DNA from: Peptostreptococcaceae bacterium oral taxon 113 str. W5053
GTDB taxonomy: Bacteria; Bacillota; Clostridia; Tissierellales; Peptoniphilaceae
Direction of reading: 5' to 3'
Assembly (NCBI GenBank): GCA_000467935.1
Contig: KI259766.1
Coordinates: 1 to 64,000 of the forward strand
Length of the DNA: 64,000 nucleotides
Each line of letters opens with the position of its first letter. The stretch's first letter is position 1. The notes under the pieces were generated by a model that saw only the letters and a list, made by a program, of their open reading frames with translations, did not search any database and was not told the origin of the DNA. Positions 8,266 to 16,003 of this stretch are shown here, one piece after another. Position numbers and translations under genes: made by a program.

Positions 8266-8748
8266 CTACTTTCCCCCTCTATATTTATTTTCTAACGCTT
8301 TTTCTACATTTTGTGGTACAAATTTGGAAACATCTCCTCCAAAAGATGCAATGTCCTTAATGAAACTACTACTTACATAAGAAAACTCACTTTCCGAGAA
8401 TAAAAAGAAAGTTTCCATATCGTGGTATAACGCCTTATTTAATCTCGCAAGCTGAGATTCAAATTCAAAATCTTGAATATTACGAATTCCACGAACTACA
8501 ATCTGTATTTGTTCACGCTTACAAAAATCTACTAATAATCCTTCAAAACTAACTATTTTTAACTTAGAATTGTTCTTATAATGATTTTTAATTAACTCAA
8601 TTCGCTCTGAAACTGAAAATAATCCCTTTTTCAATTGATTGTTCAATACCGCAACCACAACATCATCAAATCGTTCCAAACAACGTTCAATAATATCAAT
8701 ATGTCCATAGGTTAACGGATCAAAACTACCTGGATAAATAACCTTCAT
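8266..8748 (-). CDS. coaD: Phosphopantetheine adenylyltransferase
   Basis: CoaD joins 4'-phosphopantetheine with ATP to give dephospho-CoA, the next-to-last step of coenzyme A synthesis. The 160-residue length is normal. The N-terminus has the nucleotidyltransferase signature Gly-Ser-Phe-Asp-Pro-Leu-Thr-Tyr-Gly-His at residues 7-16, Arg-Gly-Ile-Arg lies at mid-protein, and Val-Ser-Ser-Ser-Phe-Ile-Lys near residue 125 takes the place of the ISSTxxR motif. GGGGGAT lies before the ATG. The start overlaps the rsmD stop region by 23 bases, the usual rsmD-coaD coupling of Firmicutes. Confidence 0.97.
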   Translation of the reverse strand: MKVIYPGSFDPLTYGHIDIIERCLERFDDVVVAVLNNQLKKGLFSVSERIELIKNHYKNNSKLKIVSFEGLLVDFCKREQIQIVVRGIRNIQDFEFESQLARLNKALYHDMETFFLFSESEFSYVSSSFIKDIASFGGDVSKFVPQNVEKALENKYRGGK

Positions 8749-9304
8749 AACTATCCCCCGACGATAAAAAATAAAACTTAGTTTGTCCGTATAAGCGTAT
8801 ATCTATCAGATTAAAAATGTCAACATCATATTGTAAATTTTCATCATTTGCCGTCTCAATAATAATTATACCGCTTTTACTTAATATATCATATTTTTTA
8901 ATTTCACACAAAGTATTTTTCGCTAAATCCGTATGATAAGGAGGATCCAAAAAAATATAATCAAATTGAAGTTTATCCATAGACACTTTTTTTAAAATCT
9001 TTCGATAATCCCCTAATTCAAGCCTACTTTTATCTTCATATCTTGTTTTTTTTATATTCATTTTTATAATTTCAACATTTTTCCGTCGTAATTCTCCAAT
9101 GACAGCGAATTTTGCTCCTCTACTTAGAAACTCCAAGGCAATTGCCCCCGTTCCGCCAAAAAGATCTAATACAGTTGCAGTTGATGAAATTGGACTTAAT
9201 ATATTAAATAAAGCTTCTTTGGCTTGATCCATCGTTGGTCGAATAGTTTTATCCTTTGCCCCGAACAATACCATCCCTCTTCTTTCCCCGGCAATTATTC
9301 TCAT
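8726..9304 (-). CDS. rsmD: 16S rRNA (guanine(966)-N(2))-methyltransferase RsmD
   Basis: RsmD methylates G966 of 16S rRNA with S-adenosylmethionine. The 192-residue protein starts with Met-Arg-Ile-Ile-Ala-Gly, typical of the family. The AdoMet-binding motif Leu-Asp-Leu-Phe-Gly-Gly-Thr-Gly lies near 46-53 and the catalytic Asp-Pro-Pro-Tyr near 119-122. GAGGT precedes the ATG. It sits between recG and coaD, overlapping coaD, with seven bases to the recG stop. Confidence 0.95.
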   Translation of the reverse strand: MRIIAGERRGMVLFGAKDKTIRPTMDQAKEALFNILSPISSTATVLDLFGGTGAIALEFLSRGAKFAVIGELRRKNVEIIKMNIKKTRYEDKSRLELGDYRKILKKVSMDKLQFDYIFLDPPYHTDLAKNTLCEIKKYDILSKSGIIIIETANDENLQYDVDIFNLIDIRLYGQTKFYFLSSGDSYEGYLSR

Positions 9305-9311
9305 TTTAACC

Positions 9312-11339
9312 TCACATAGTCATTCCTGTATTTTTTGATAAAAAATAATGTAAATTTTCTTTAATTATATCATTTCCCAACAAATTTGGATCTTTCTCCA
9401 ATAAAATTTTTACATAACATCGAATTCTGTTTAATCGTTCTTCATCAAGCAATACATCTGCAAATTTAAGCTCCGGAAGTCCTGATTGTCTTGTTCCAAA
9501 AAAGTCTCCAATTCCTCGTAATTCCATATCCATTTTTGCAATTAAAAACCCATCATTCGTAGACTTAATGATACGCATCCGTTCTGTTGATTTTTCAGAT
9601 GGATTCATATGAAATAAAATACAATTCGCTTTATTTGAAGATCGCCCGACACGCCCTCTTAATTGATGCAATTGAGCCAATCCAAAACGTTCAGCATTAT
9701 AGACAATCATTAGATTGGCATTGGGAACATTGACGCCTACCTCTATGACCGTAGTAGATATTAAAATATCAATTTCACCTTTGAAAAATGACTCCATAAT
9801 TTTCTCCTTTTCATCCGCTTTCATTTTTCCATGGATTAGTGCGGAAACATAATTTTTAAAATAGCCTGTGCTTAATCGATGAAAAACCTCTTGAGCAGCA
9901 TTTAGATTAAGTTTTTCACTCTCTTCAATTAATGGGCAAATCACATAAACTTGTCCGCCTTTATCAACTTCTTTACACGCAAAATTAATAACCCTTTCTT
10001 CCATTGCAATTCCAACAACATATGTATTTACAACTTGTCTTCCAGGTGGCATTTCATCAATAACCGATATATCCATGTCACTATATAATATCATCCCTAA
10101 AGTTCTCGGTATTGGCGTTGCAGACATAATTATCATATCCGGAACAATTCCTTTTTGAAACAATGCTTTTCGTTGTTTTACTCCAAAACGATGTTGTTCA
10201 TCAATTACTATTAAACCTAATTTTGCAAATTCAATTTTTTCTTGAATAGCTGTATGTGTTGCAATTAAAAGTTTGATATCACCATTTTGTAGACCTTTAT
10301 ACGTCGAGTTTTTTTCTTTTTCATTTTGTAAACCTATTAACAATTGAAGTTGAATTGTATCTTTAAAAATTTCTCTAGCTGTTTCAAAATGCTGCTTTGC
10401 CAAAATTTCCGTAGGAGCCATAATTGTAGCTTGATATCCGTTTTGAATGGCTTTCCAAGCAGCAGCAAAAGCCAATATCGTTTTTCCAGACCCTACATCT
10501 CCTTGAATTAAGCGATTCATGCGCTTACTACTTTCCATATCTTGCCAAATTTCATCAAGAACTTTCTTCTGAGCATTAGTTAAATCATAAGGTATATTTT
10601 TAATAAATTCATTCTTATCACCTTGGGTAGAAAAGGATACTCCATTCCCAAATAATATATGATCTTTTATTGTTTGTTCTATCGCAAGCTGAAAGTAAAA
10701 TAATTCTTCTGAAGATAATCGCTTTTTTGCTTTCTCTGCCATTTCAATATTTAAAGGAAAATGAATATTGTTTAATGCTGTTTTCCTATCTATTAAGTTT
10801 AATTCCTGTAACATTTCAACAGGTAGATTTTCTCGAATTTGATTTCCGTAATAAACCAAAATTTCTTTTATCCATTGTTGAATATCTTTATTTGAAATGC
10901 CTTCTGTTAATCCATAAATTGGATAAATTCTACCTAATTCCCCATATAGCCCTTTTTCAATAATTGGATTTTGAAATATCAATCTGTGATTTTCGAATTT
11001 GGCTTTGCCGTAAAAATAAATTTCCTCCCCAATTTGATAATCGATTTTTCCAAAACTATGGTGGAAGATACTAATTTTGCAAAATGAACTTCCATCTGTT
11101 GCATTAAAAGAGGTCACTGATTGTTTATGTTTAAATCGATAGGTTTTTGGATGAGAAGTCAAAAGCACACGAAATAATCCAAAAATATTATCTCTGGCTT
11201 CGCCTAAATGTATTAATTGGGTACGATCTTCATAACTTTTGGGAAAATATCCCAGTAAATCTTGAATTGTGAATATAGATAATTTTTCCAAATTTTTTTT
11301 CTTTATAGGTCCTAAACCCTTAAGCTGCAGTAAACTCAT
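9312..11339 (-). CDS. recG: ATP-dependent DNA helicase RecG
   Basis: RecG remodels stalled replication forks and branch-migrates recombination intermediates. The 675-residue protein has an N-terminal wedge (OB-fold) domain, Walker A Gly-Asp-Val-Gly-Ser-Gly-Lys-Thr, the DEQH box Asp-Glu-Gln-His-Arg-Phe-Gly-Val, Ser-Ala-Thr-Pro-Ile-Pro-Arg-Thr-Leu, and motif VI Gln-Leu-Arg-Gly-Arg-Val-Gly-Arg. The frame is open to 11426, but that extension would run back through a terminator hairpin. The ATG at 11339 has GGAGGG immediately before it and gives the normal N-terminus. The terminator ends only a few bases before this ribosome site, which is unusual. Confidence 0.96.
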   Translation of the reverse strand: MSLLQLKGLGPIKKKNLEKLSIFTIQDLLGYFPKSYEDRTQLIHLGEARDNIFGLFRVLLTSHPKTYRFKHKQSVTSFNATDGSSFCKISIFHHSFGKIDYQIGEEIYFYGKAKFENHRLIFQNPIIEKGLYGELGRIYPIYGLTEGISNKDIQQWIKEILVYYGNQIRENLPVEMLQELNLIDRKTALNNIHFPLNIEMAEKAKKRLSSEELFYFQLAIEQTIKDHILFGNGVSFSTQGDKNEFIKNIPYDLTNAQKKVLDEIWQDMESSKRMNRLIQGDVGSGKTILAFAAAWKAIQNGYQATIMAPTEILAKQHFETAREIFKDTIQLQLLIGLQNEKEKNSTYKGLQNGDIKLLIATHTAIQEKIEFAKLGLIVIDEQHRFGVKQRKALFQKGIVPDMIIMSATPIPRTLGMILYSDMDISVIDEMPPGRQVVNTYVVGIAMEERVINFACKEVDKGGQVYVICPLIEESEKLNLNAAQEVFHRLSTGYFKNYVSALIHGKMKADEKEKIMESFFKGEIDILISTTVIEVGVNVPNANLMIVYNAERFGLAQLHQLRGRVGRSSNKANCILFHMNPSEKSTERMRIIKSTNDGFLIAKMDMELRGIGDFFGTRQSGLPELKFADVLLDEERLNRIRCYVKILLEKDPNLLGNDIIKENLHYFLSKNTGMTM

Positions 11340-11348
11340 TTTCCCTCC

Positions 11349-11375
11349 AAAAAAGGCGGCATTTAGCCGCCTTTT
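11349..11375 (-). terminator. Terminator abutting the recG ribosome binding site
   Basis: The ten-base arm at 11366-11375 pairs perfectly with 11351-11360 (AAAAGGCGGC / GCCGCCTTTT) around a five-base loop, and six T follow on the minus strand. It is a textbook intrinsic terminator for yloV. The T run is directly followed by GGAGGG, the recG ribosome site, leaving no room for a recG promoter after it. Confidence 0.88.
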
Positions 11376-11380
11376 ACCTT

Positions 11381-13021
11381 TTATTCCACTGATATAATAT
11401 AGTAATATAAGGGTTGTCCTCCCCATACCAATTCAATATCGCAATCACTATATTTTTCTTTAATCTCATCTTTAACTTTAAATGCTTCTTCTTTTAAAAC
11501 ATTATTTCCATAAAAAATTGTGATTAATGAACAACTATCTGTATACATCGCCTCAATTAAAGATGTTGTTACATCTTTTAATGTCTTTCCATTTGAATAA
11601 ATTTTTCCCTTTTCAATTCCAATATAATTTCCTTTTTCAATTTTTACGCCATCAATCACACTATCTCGAACGGCAAAAGTTACAGAACCGGTTCTGACAG
11701 ACGGCAGTGTCTCTGTTATAATCTCCAAATTTTTTTCTGCAGTTTCATCTTCTTGAATATTTAATAATGCCACCATTCCTTCCGGAATTGACTTACTTGG
11801 AATAACATGAACCTTCCTTTTGGAGATTGATTTTGCTTGCTCTGCAGCTAAAATAATATTGGAATTATTTGGTAAAAGAAAAATATTTTCTCCTGTAACC
11901 TCATCAATTGCTTTCAAAAAATCTTCTGTTGATGGATTCATAGTCTGTCCACCTTCAATTAAGACGTCTACATTTAAATCCTGAAAAACTTTATTCATTC
12001 CTTCGCCGGAAGATACTGCAATAAAGCTAAATTTTTTTAACTCTTTTTGCTCTTTCATTAAATGAGTTTTTTTACTATTTCTAATCTTTTCGTTTTGGAG
12101 TCTCATATTATCAATTTTAATATCTTCTAATGCTCCCAACTGAACTGCATGTTCCAAAACTTGCCCTGGGTTATTAGTATGGATATGAACTTTAATTAAG
12201 CCTTCTCCCGAAACAACTAATACACAATCTCCCAAAGAAGATATCCTATCTCTAAAATCTTCAGTTTTTGTTTCTGAATCTTTTGTATGAATTAAAAACT
12301 CTGTACAATATCCGAAAGTGATGTTACCCGTTTCTTCTTGTTGTAAGCGAACTTGTGCATCAAAGTTTTGTGTTTCAAAATGAAAATCTACGTCATTGAC
12401 ATAATCTTTATCATCAGAAAAATAACGAAATGCAGATTCCACAAGAATCATCAAACCTTTACCCCCTGCATCTACAACGCCTGCTTCTTTTAATATAGGT
12501 AAAAGATTTGGAGTATCTTCTAAAGCTCGATTTCCTTCAGAAATTATGCCGATCATAAATTCATCTAAGTCAATATCTTCCATCTTATGATCTGAAGCAT
12601 ATTCTGCCATCTTTCGGATAACTGTCAATATAGTTCCTTCTGTAGGTTTCATTACAGCTTTATAGGCTGTAGCAGCTGCAGCTTCAAAAGCCTGAGCTAA
12701 GAACAATCGGTCAATTTCTTGACAACCTTCTAACCCATTTGCAAAACCTCGTAATATCTGAGATAAAATTACCCCGCTATTTCCCCTCGCTCCCATTAAA
12801 GAGCCATTGCTTACTATTTTTGAAACTTTATCTACCGCTTCTTCTTCAGATTTCTCCAATTGATTCATTGCAGAATGCATTGTTAATGTCATATTTGTTC
12901 CGGTATCACCATCCGGAACCGGGAACACATTCAGTGCATTAACCGCTTCTTTGTTTTTAGCCAGTGAGTGATACGCATATAAAAATATTTCTTTCAATAC
13001 GCGTCCATTAATATTTGACAT
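11381..13021 (-). CDS. DAK2 domain fatty acid kinase / YloV family protein
   Basis: This protein of 546 residues is a YloV/FakA-type protein. The N-terminal DAK2 kinase-like domain shows Val-Pro-Asp-Gly-Asp-Thr-Gly-Thr-Asn-Met near residues 30-40 and Gly-Ala-Arg-Gly-Asn-Ser-Gly-Val-Ile-Leu-Ser-Gln near 75-90, the ATP/Mg sites of dihydroxyacetone-kinase folds. The remainder is the middle and C-terminal region that contacts a DegV-type fatty-acid-binding protein in FakA systems. FakA phosphorylates exogenous fatty acids. No DegV gene is present in this window. GGAGG nine bases before the ATG at 13021 decides the start. It follows the Asp23 gene closely, as in Bacillus yloU-yloV. Confidence 0.9.
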   Translation of the reverse strand: MSNINGRVLKEIFLYAYHSLAKNKEAVNALNVFPVPDGDTGTNMTLTMHSAMNQLEKSEEEAVDKVSKIVSNGSLMGARGNSGVILSQILRGFANGLEGCQEIDRLFLAQAFEAAAATAYKAVMKPTEGTILTVIRKMAEYASDHKMEDIDLDEFMIGIISEGNRALEDTPNLLPILKEAGVVDAGGKGLMILVESAFRYFSDDKDYVNDVDFHFETQNFDAQVRLQQEETGNITFGYCTEFLIHTKDSETKTEDFRDRISSLGDCVLVVSGEGLIKVHIHTNNPGQVLEHAVQLGALEDIKIDNMRLQNEKIRNSKKTHLMKEQKELKKFSFIAVSSGEGMNKVFQDLNVDVLIEGGQTMNPSTEDFLKAIDEVTGENIFLLPNNSNIILAAEQAKSISKRKVHVIPSKSIPEGMVALLNIQEDETAEKNLEIITETLPSVRTGSVTFAVRDSVIDGVKIEKGNYIGIEKGKIYSNGKTLKDVTTSLIEAMYTDSCSLITIFYGNNVLKEEAFKVKDEIKEKYSDCDIELVWGGQPLYYYIISVE

Positions 13022-13037
13022 CTTCACATCCTCCAAA

Positions 13038-13391
13038 TTATTCCATTCTTAATCCTTGAACTAATATTTCAATATTATTGACGTGTAATCCTGTCGTGCT
13101 TTCAACTGAATATTTTATATTTTCCATGATATTCTCTGTAACAGCATTGATTCGAACTCCATACTCTAAAATTACTGAAAGAGAAAGAATCAACTCATTA
13201 CCATCAAAAGCAATATTTACTCCTCGTTTATAGCTTTCTCTGGATAAAAGTTGGAATAAACCATCAAGGCTATTTTTAGCAGCTAATCCAACAATACCAT
13301 AACATTTCATGGCGGCATTCCCCACAATTGCTGAAATTACTTTATCGTCAATATAGATTGCTCCCAAAGCTGTTATTTTTTTCCCAGGCAT
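13038..13391 (-). CDS. Asp23/Gls24 family envelope stress protein (YloU-like)
   Basis: This 117-residue protein is a single Asp23 domain of the YloU type, a small protein family tied to the cell envelope in Gram-positive bacteria. The sequence has the usual Gly-Ala-Ile-Tyr-Ile-Asp-Asp-Lys-Val and a cysteine-containing Tyr-Gly-Ile-Val-Gly-Leu-Ala stretch near residues 32-38. AAGGAGG lies before the ATG. It is the first gene of an operon with yloV, under a minus-strand promoter at 13443-13470 that shares its -35 box with rpmB. Confidence 0.93.
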   Translation of the reverse strand: MPGKKITALGAIYIDDKVISAIVGNAAMKCYGIVGLAAKNSLDGLFQLLSRESYKRGVNIAFDGNELILSLSVILEYGVRINAVTENIMENIKYSVESTTGLHVNNIEILVQGLRME

Positions 13392-13442
13392 ATGATTTCC
13401 TCCTTATCATATATTATTGTTTTTACATTAATTTCTAACCCT

Positions 13443-13470
13443 ATTATAACAAAAAAAAACCTTCTTGCAA
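13443..13470 (-). promoter_or_regulatory. Promoter of the asp23-yloV operon
   Basis: On the minus strand TTGCAA (13465-13470) and TATAAT (13443-13448) are separated by 16 bases. The -10 is a perfect consensus. TTGCAA is its own reverse complement and also serves as -35 of the divergent rpmB promoter. Confidence 0.65.
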
Positions 13471-13494
13471 AACACAAGAAGAGTATGTTATAAT
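13465..13494 (+). promoter_or_regulatory. Promoter of rpmB
   Basis: TTGCAA at 13465-13470 and TATAAT at 13489-13494 are separated by 18 bases, with TG one base before the -10 (extended -10). This gives a leader of roughly 70 bases before the rpmB ATG. Confidence 0.7.
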
Positions 13495-13511
13495 GTGTTA
13501 GTTGAAAATGC

Positions 13512-13545
13512 CGGAAGGACTTTGCATTAGCTCTCGTAACTTCCG
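13512..13545 (+). promoter_or_regulatory. Possible hairpin in the rpmB leader
   Basis: CGGAAG at 13512-13517 pairs with CTTCCG at 13540-13545 across a 22-base loop in the 5' leader of the L28 mRNA, about 25 bases before the start codon. It could be an autoregulatory ribosomal-protein leader, but a six-base stem is weak evidence. Confidence 0.3.
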
Positions 13546-13570
13546 TGATTATTATTTAGGAGGTGTCAAT

Positions 13571-13762
13571 ATGGCTAAAAAATGTGAAATTTGTGGAAAA
13601 GAGAAAAAGTTTGGTAATATTATTACATTCTCCCATAGACGACTGAATCGTTCTTGGGCTCCAAATTTACGTCGCGTACGTGCAGTTGTAAACGGAACTG
13701 TAAGAAGAATCAATGTTTGCACTCGTTGTCTACGTTCCGGCAAAGTGGAAAGACCGCAATAA
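13571..13762 (+). CDS. rpmB: 50S ribosomal protein L28
   Basis: L28 is a small protein of the large ribosomal subunit. The 63-residue sequence starts Met-Ala-Lys-Lys-Cys-Glu-Ile-Cys-Gly and ends with Cys-Thr-Arg-Cys-Leu-Arg-Ser-Gly, so it is the zinc-binding (C+) form with two CxxC pairs. The frame is open to 13502, but AGGAGG seven bases before the ATG at 13571 and the standard N-terminus decide the start. It stands alone on the plus strand, divergent from asp23 and convergent with thiN, as in Bacillus. Confidence 0.98.
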   Translation: MAKKCEICGKEKKFGNIITFSHRRLNRSWAPNLRRVRAVVNGTVRRINVCTRCLRSGKVERPQ

Positions 13763-13771
13763 TAAGACTAT

Positions 13772-13797
13772 AAAACACACCTTTAAAGGTGTGTTTT
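13772..13797. terminator. Bidirectional terminator between rpmB and thiN
   Basis: AAAACACACCTTT pairs with AAAGGTGTGTTTT, centred at 13784/13785, with A runs on one side and T runs on the other. It can stop both rpmB (plus) and the yicC-to-thiN operon (minus). The thiN stop codon directly borders it. Confidence 0.85.
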
Positions 13798-14433
13798 TTA
13801 CTTTTCTTCATTGCTCAAAAAAATCAAAATTCCTCCTCTATAAACCTCTATGTGAACCTTTTTATCTATAAATTCATTACTCACTCCTATTGAACTGGCA
13901 AAAGAAATTATTTGATTGTTTAACGGATACTTACAACCAGACATGGAAACCACGGCTCCTTCTTTTGAAATAGGAAATACAGAAAAATATTGTTTATTTG
14001 AAAAAATATCCACATCACACTCAGCATAAAAAATTTCATGATGTTCAGAATAAAGCGTTATTTGAACTTTTTCTGAAAAATATCTACTTAATAAATTGAT
14101 ATTGGATAAAGTATGATCAAGCCTACTTCCCGTTGCTCCTAAAATATTGATTTTATCGCATTTCCTTTCAACGGCAATGTCCAAAGCAATTTCCAAATCC
14201 GTTTTATTTTTTTCTGCGGGAAACTCAAGAACTTTTTTTGAATGATTGAGCATATATAAATGGTTTTCTGTTGTCGTAGAATCAAAGTCACCTAAATATA
14301 GGTCTGCACTTAAATTAAATTTTTTAAATACTTTCGAACCGCCATCGACACATATCACGTAATCAGATTTAGAATAAAGTTTACACAAACCTTCTTCCCA
14401 TATTTCACCGGCTCCAACAATCAGTATATTCAT
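13798..14433 (-). CDS. thiN: Thiamine pyrophosphokinase
   Basis: ThiN transfers pyrophosphate from ATP to thiamine, making the cofactor thiamine diphosphate. The 211-residue protein has Val-Asp-Gly-Gly near residues 30-33, Gly-Asp-Phe-Asp-Ser near 49-53, Lys-Thr-Asp near 77-79 and Gly-Ala-Thr-Gly-Ser-Arg-Leu-Asp-His near 100-108, the conserved TPK active-site blocks. The frame is open to 14565 inside rpe, but Met-Asn-Ile-Leu-Ile-Val-Gly at 14433 is the family N-terminus, one base after the rpe stop. It is the last gene of the long operon before the terminator. Confidence 0.95.
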   Translation of the reverse strand: MNILIVGAGEIWEEGLCKLYSKSDYVICVDGGSKVFKKFNLSADLYLGDFDSTTTENHLYMLNHSKKVLEFPAEKNKTDLEIALDIAVERKCDKINILGATGSRLDHTLSNINLLSRYFSEKVQITLYSEHHEIFYAECDVDIFSNKQYFSVFPISKEGAVVSMSGCKYPLNNQIISFASSIGVSNEFIDKKVHIEVYRGGILIFLSNEEK

Positions 14434-14434
14434 A

Positions 14435-15097
14435 TCAGCTATCCATTTTTTTAAAGATACGATGATATTTTTGAATTCGTTGATTGATATCTTCGGCACC
14501 AAAGATATCAGAACCGGAAACAATGTACTCCGCCCCTGCAGCAATAATCGATTCAACGTTGTCAACCTTTATCCCGCCATCAACCTCTAATAGTATTTTC
14601 TTTTTGCCGCTCTGAATTTTTTCTTTTGCAAGTTCAATTTTTCTTAAGCATTGCGGGATAAACTTCTGCCCTCCAAAGCCTGGATTAACTGACATAATTA
14701 ACAATAAATCAATATCCTCAATTAAATAATCGACGGATTCCAATGGAGTTGCAGGATTTAAGGCCAGTCCCGCTTTTTTCCCTAAGAAGTGTATCCTTTG
14801 CAAGGTTTTATGGATATGTTTTGAAGATTCATAATGCACGGTCAATATATCCGCCCCTGCTTTTGCAAACGCATCTAAATGTTTATCTGGATTTTCAACC
14901 ATCAGGTGTACATCAAATTCAAAATCATAATGCTTACGAATTTTTTCAATTAAACCAGAACCAAAAGAAATATTAGGAACAAAATTTCCATCCATAACAT
15001 CTAAATGAAGAGCCTGTATGTTTTCTTTTTGTAGAGGCAATAAAGACTTTTCCAAATTATAAAAATCTGCCGAAAGCAATGACGGTAACAATTTCAA
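14435..15097 (-). CDS. rpe: Ribulose-phosphate 3-epimerase
   Basis: Rpe interconverts ribulose 5-phosphate and xylulose 5-phosphate in the pentose phosphate pathway. The 220-residue TIM barrel shows the N-terminal Pro-Ser-Leu-Leu-Ser-Ala-Asp, His-Leu-Asp-Val-Met-Asp-Gly-Asn-Phe-Val-Pro-Asn near 31-42, Asp-Val-His-Leu-Met near 62-66 and Val-Asp-Gly-Gly-Ile near 172-176. The start codon is TTG, with GGAGG nine bases upstream. It sits between rsgA and thiN. Confidence 0.97.
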   Translation of the reverse strand: MKLLPSLLSADFYNLEKSLLPLQKENIQALHLDVMDGNFVPNISFGSGLIEKIRKHYDFEFDVHLMVENPDKHLDAFAKAGADILTVHYESSKHIHKTLQRIHFLGKKAGLALNPATPLESVDYLIEDIDLLLIMSVNPGFGGQKFIPQCLRKIELAKEKIQSGKKKILLEVDGGIKVDNVESIIAAGAEYIVSGSDIFGAEDINQRIQKYHRIFKKMDS

Positions 15098-15118
15098 TGA
15101 TAGCTTCCTCCTTGTTTT

Positions 15119-15997
15119 TCAATATCTTTGATTAGACTGCACTTCTTGGAAAATCAGTTCATAATTTCTATAACGTTCTTCCGAAATCAATCCTCTGGCT
15201 ACATTTTCTTTTATTTTACAACCAGGTTCTCTGAGATGATTACAATCGTTAAATCTACAAAATTTCTCCCTTTGAATGAATTCAGGATATAATTCTTTTA
15301 TCTCATAAGGAGATTCAAAAAAACGAAGATCCAGAGAACTAAAACCAGGCGTGTCTAAAAAAAATGTATTTGCATTCTCCTTATATAATTCCACGTGTCT
15401 GGTTGTATGTTTTCCTCTCTTTGTTTTTTCGCTAATATTTCCTACTTTAGATTGCCACTTTCCTTTCGTAAGAAGGTTTAATAACGATGATTTTCCAACA
15501 CCAGAAGGACCTGAAAATACAGTCGTCTTGCCTTTTAAATAATCTAATAAAATTTCTGAATTTTCTCCTGTCACAGTACTTGTAAAAATAATTGAATAAC
15601 CAGAGGCAGCATAGTACCCCAATAGTGTTTTTTTCTTCTCCTGCAAAATCAAATCCGATTTATTAATACATATAAGCACATCTACTCTGCTTTTCTCACA
15701 CATTAACAAAAAGCAATCTAAAAGAAAGAGATTGATGGCGGGATTCTTTAAACTCATCACAATTAACGCTTGATCGACATTAGAAACAACAGGCCTAAGC
15801 AAAGTATTCTTTCGTGAATAAATTTTTTCTATATAACCACTTCCATCTTCTTCAGAAATGCGAATATCCACATCATCTCCTACCACAGGTTTTAATTCCA
15901 TTTCTCGAAAAAGACCTCTTGCTTTACATAAAATGATATGATCGCCAATATCTACATAATAAATTCCTCTATGAGCCTTAATTATTTTCCCCTTCAT
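15119..15997 (-). CDS. rsgA: Small ribosomal subunit biogenesis GTPase RsgA
   Basis: RsgA is a circularly permuted GTPase that helps mature the 30S subunit. The 292-residue protein has an N-terminal OB domain, then G4 Asn-Lys-Ser-Asp near 112, G1 Gly-Pro-Ser-Gly-Val-Gly-Lys-Ser near 163-170 and G3 Asp-Thr-Pro-Gly near 214, in the permuted order. The C-terminal zinc finger has Cys-Arg-Phe-Asn-Asp-Cys-Asn-His and a further Cys about eight residues on. It lies directly downstream of prkC, with six bases between them. Confidence 0.96.
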   Translation of the reverse strand: MKGKIIKAHRGIYYVDIGDHIILCKARGLFREMELKPVVGDDVDIRISEEDGSGYIEKIYSRKNTLLRPVVSNVDQALIVMSLKNPAINLFLLDCFLLMCEKSRVDVLICINKSDLILQEKKKTLLGYYAASGYSIIFTSTVTGENSEILLDYLKGKTTVFSGPSGVGKSSLLNLLTKGKWQSKVGNISEKTKRGKHTTRHVELYKENANTFFLDTPGFSSLDLRFFESPYEIKELYPEFIQREKFCRFNDCNHLREPGCKIKENVARGLISEERYRNYELIFQEVQSNQRY

Positions 15998-16003
15998 GCT
16001 TAA

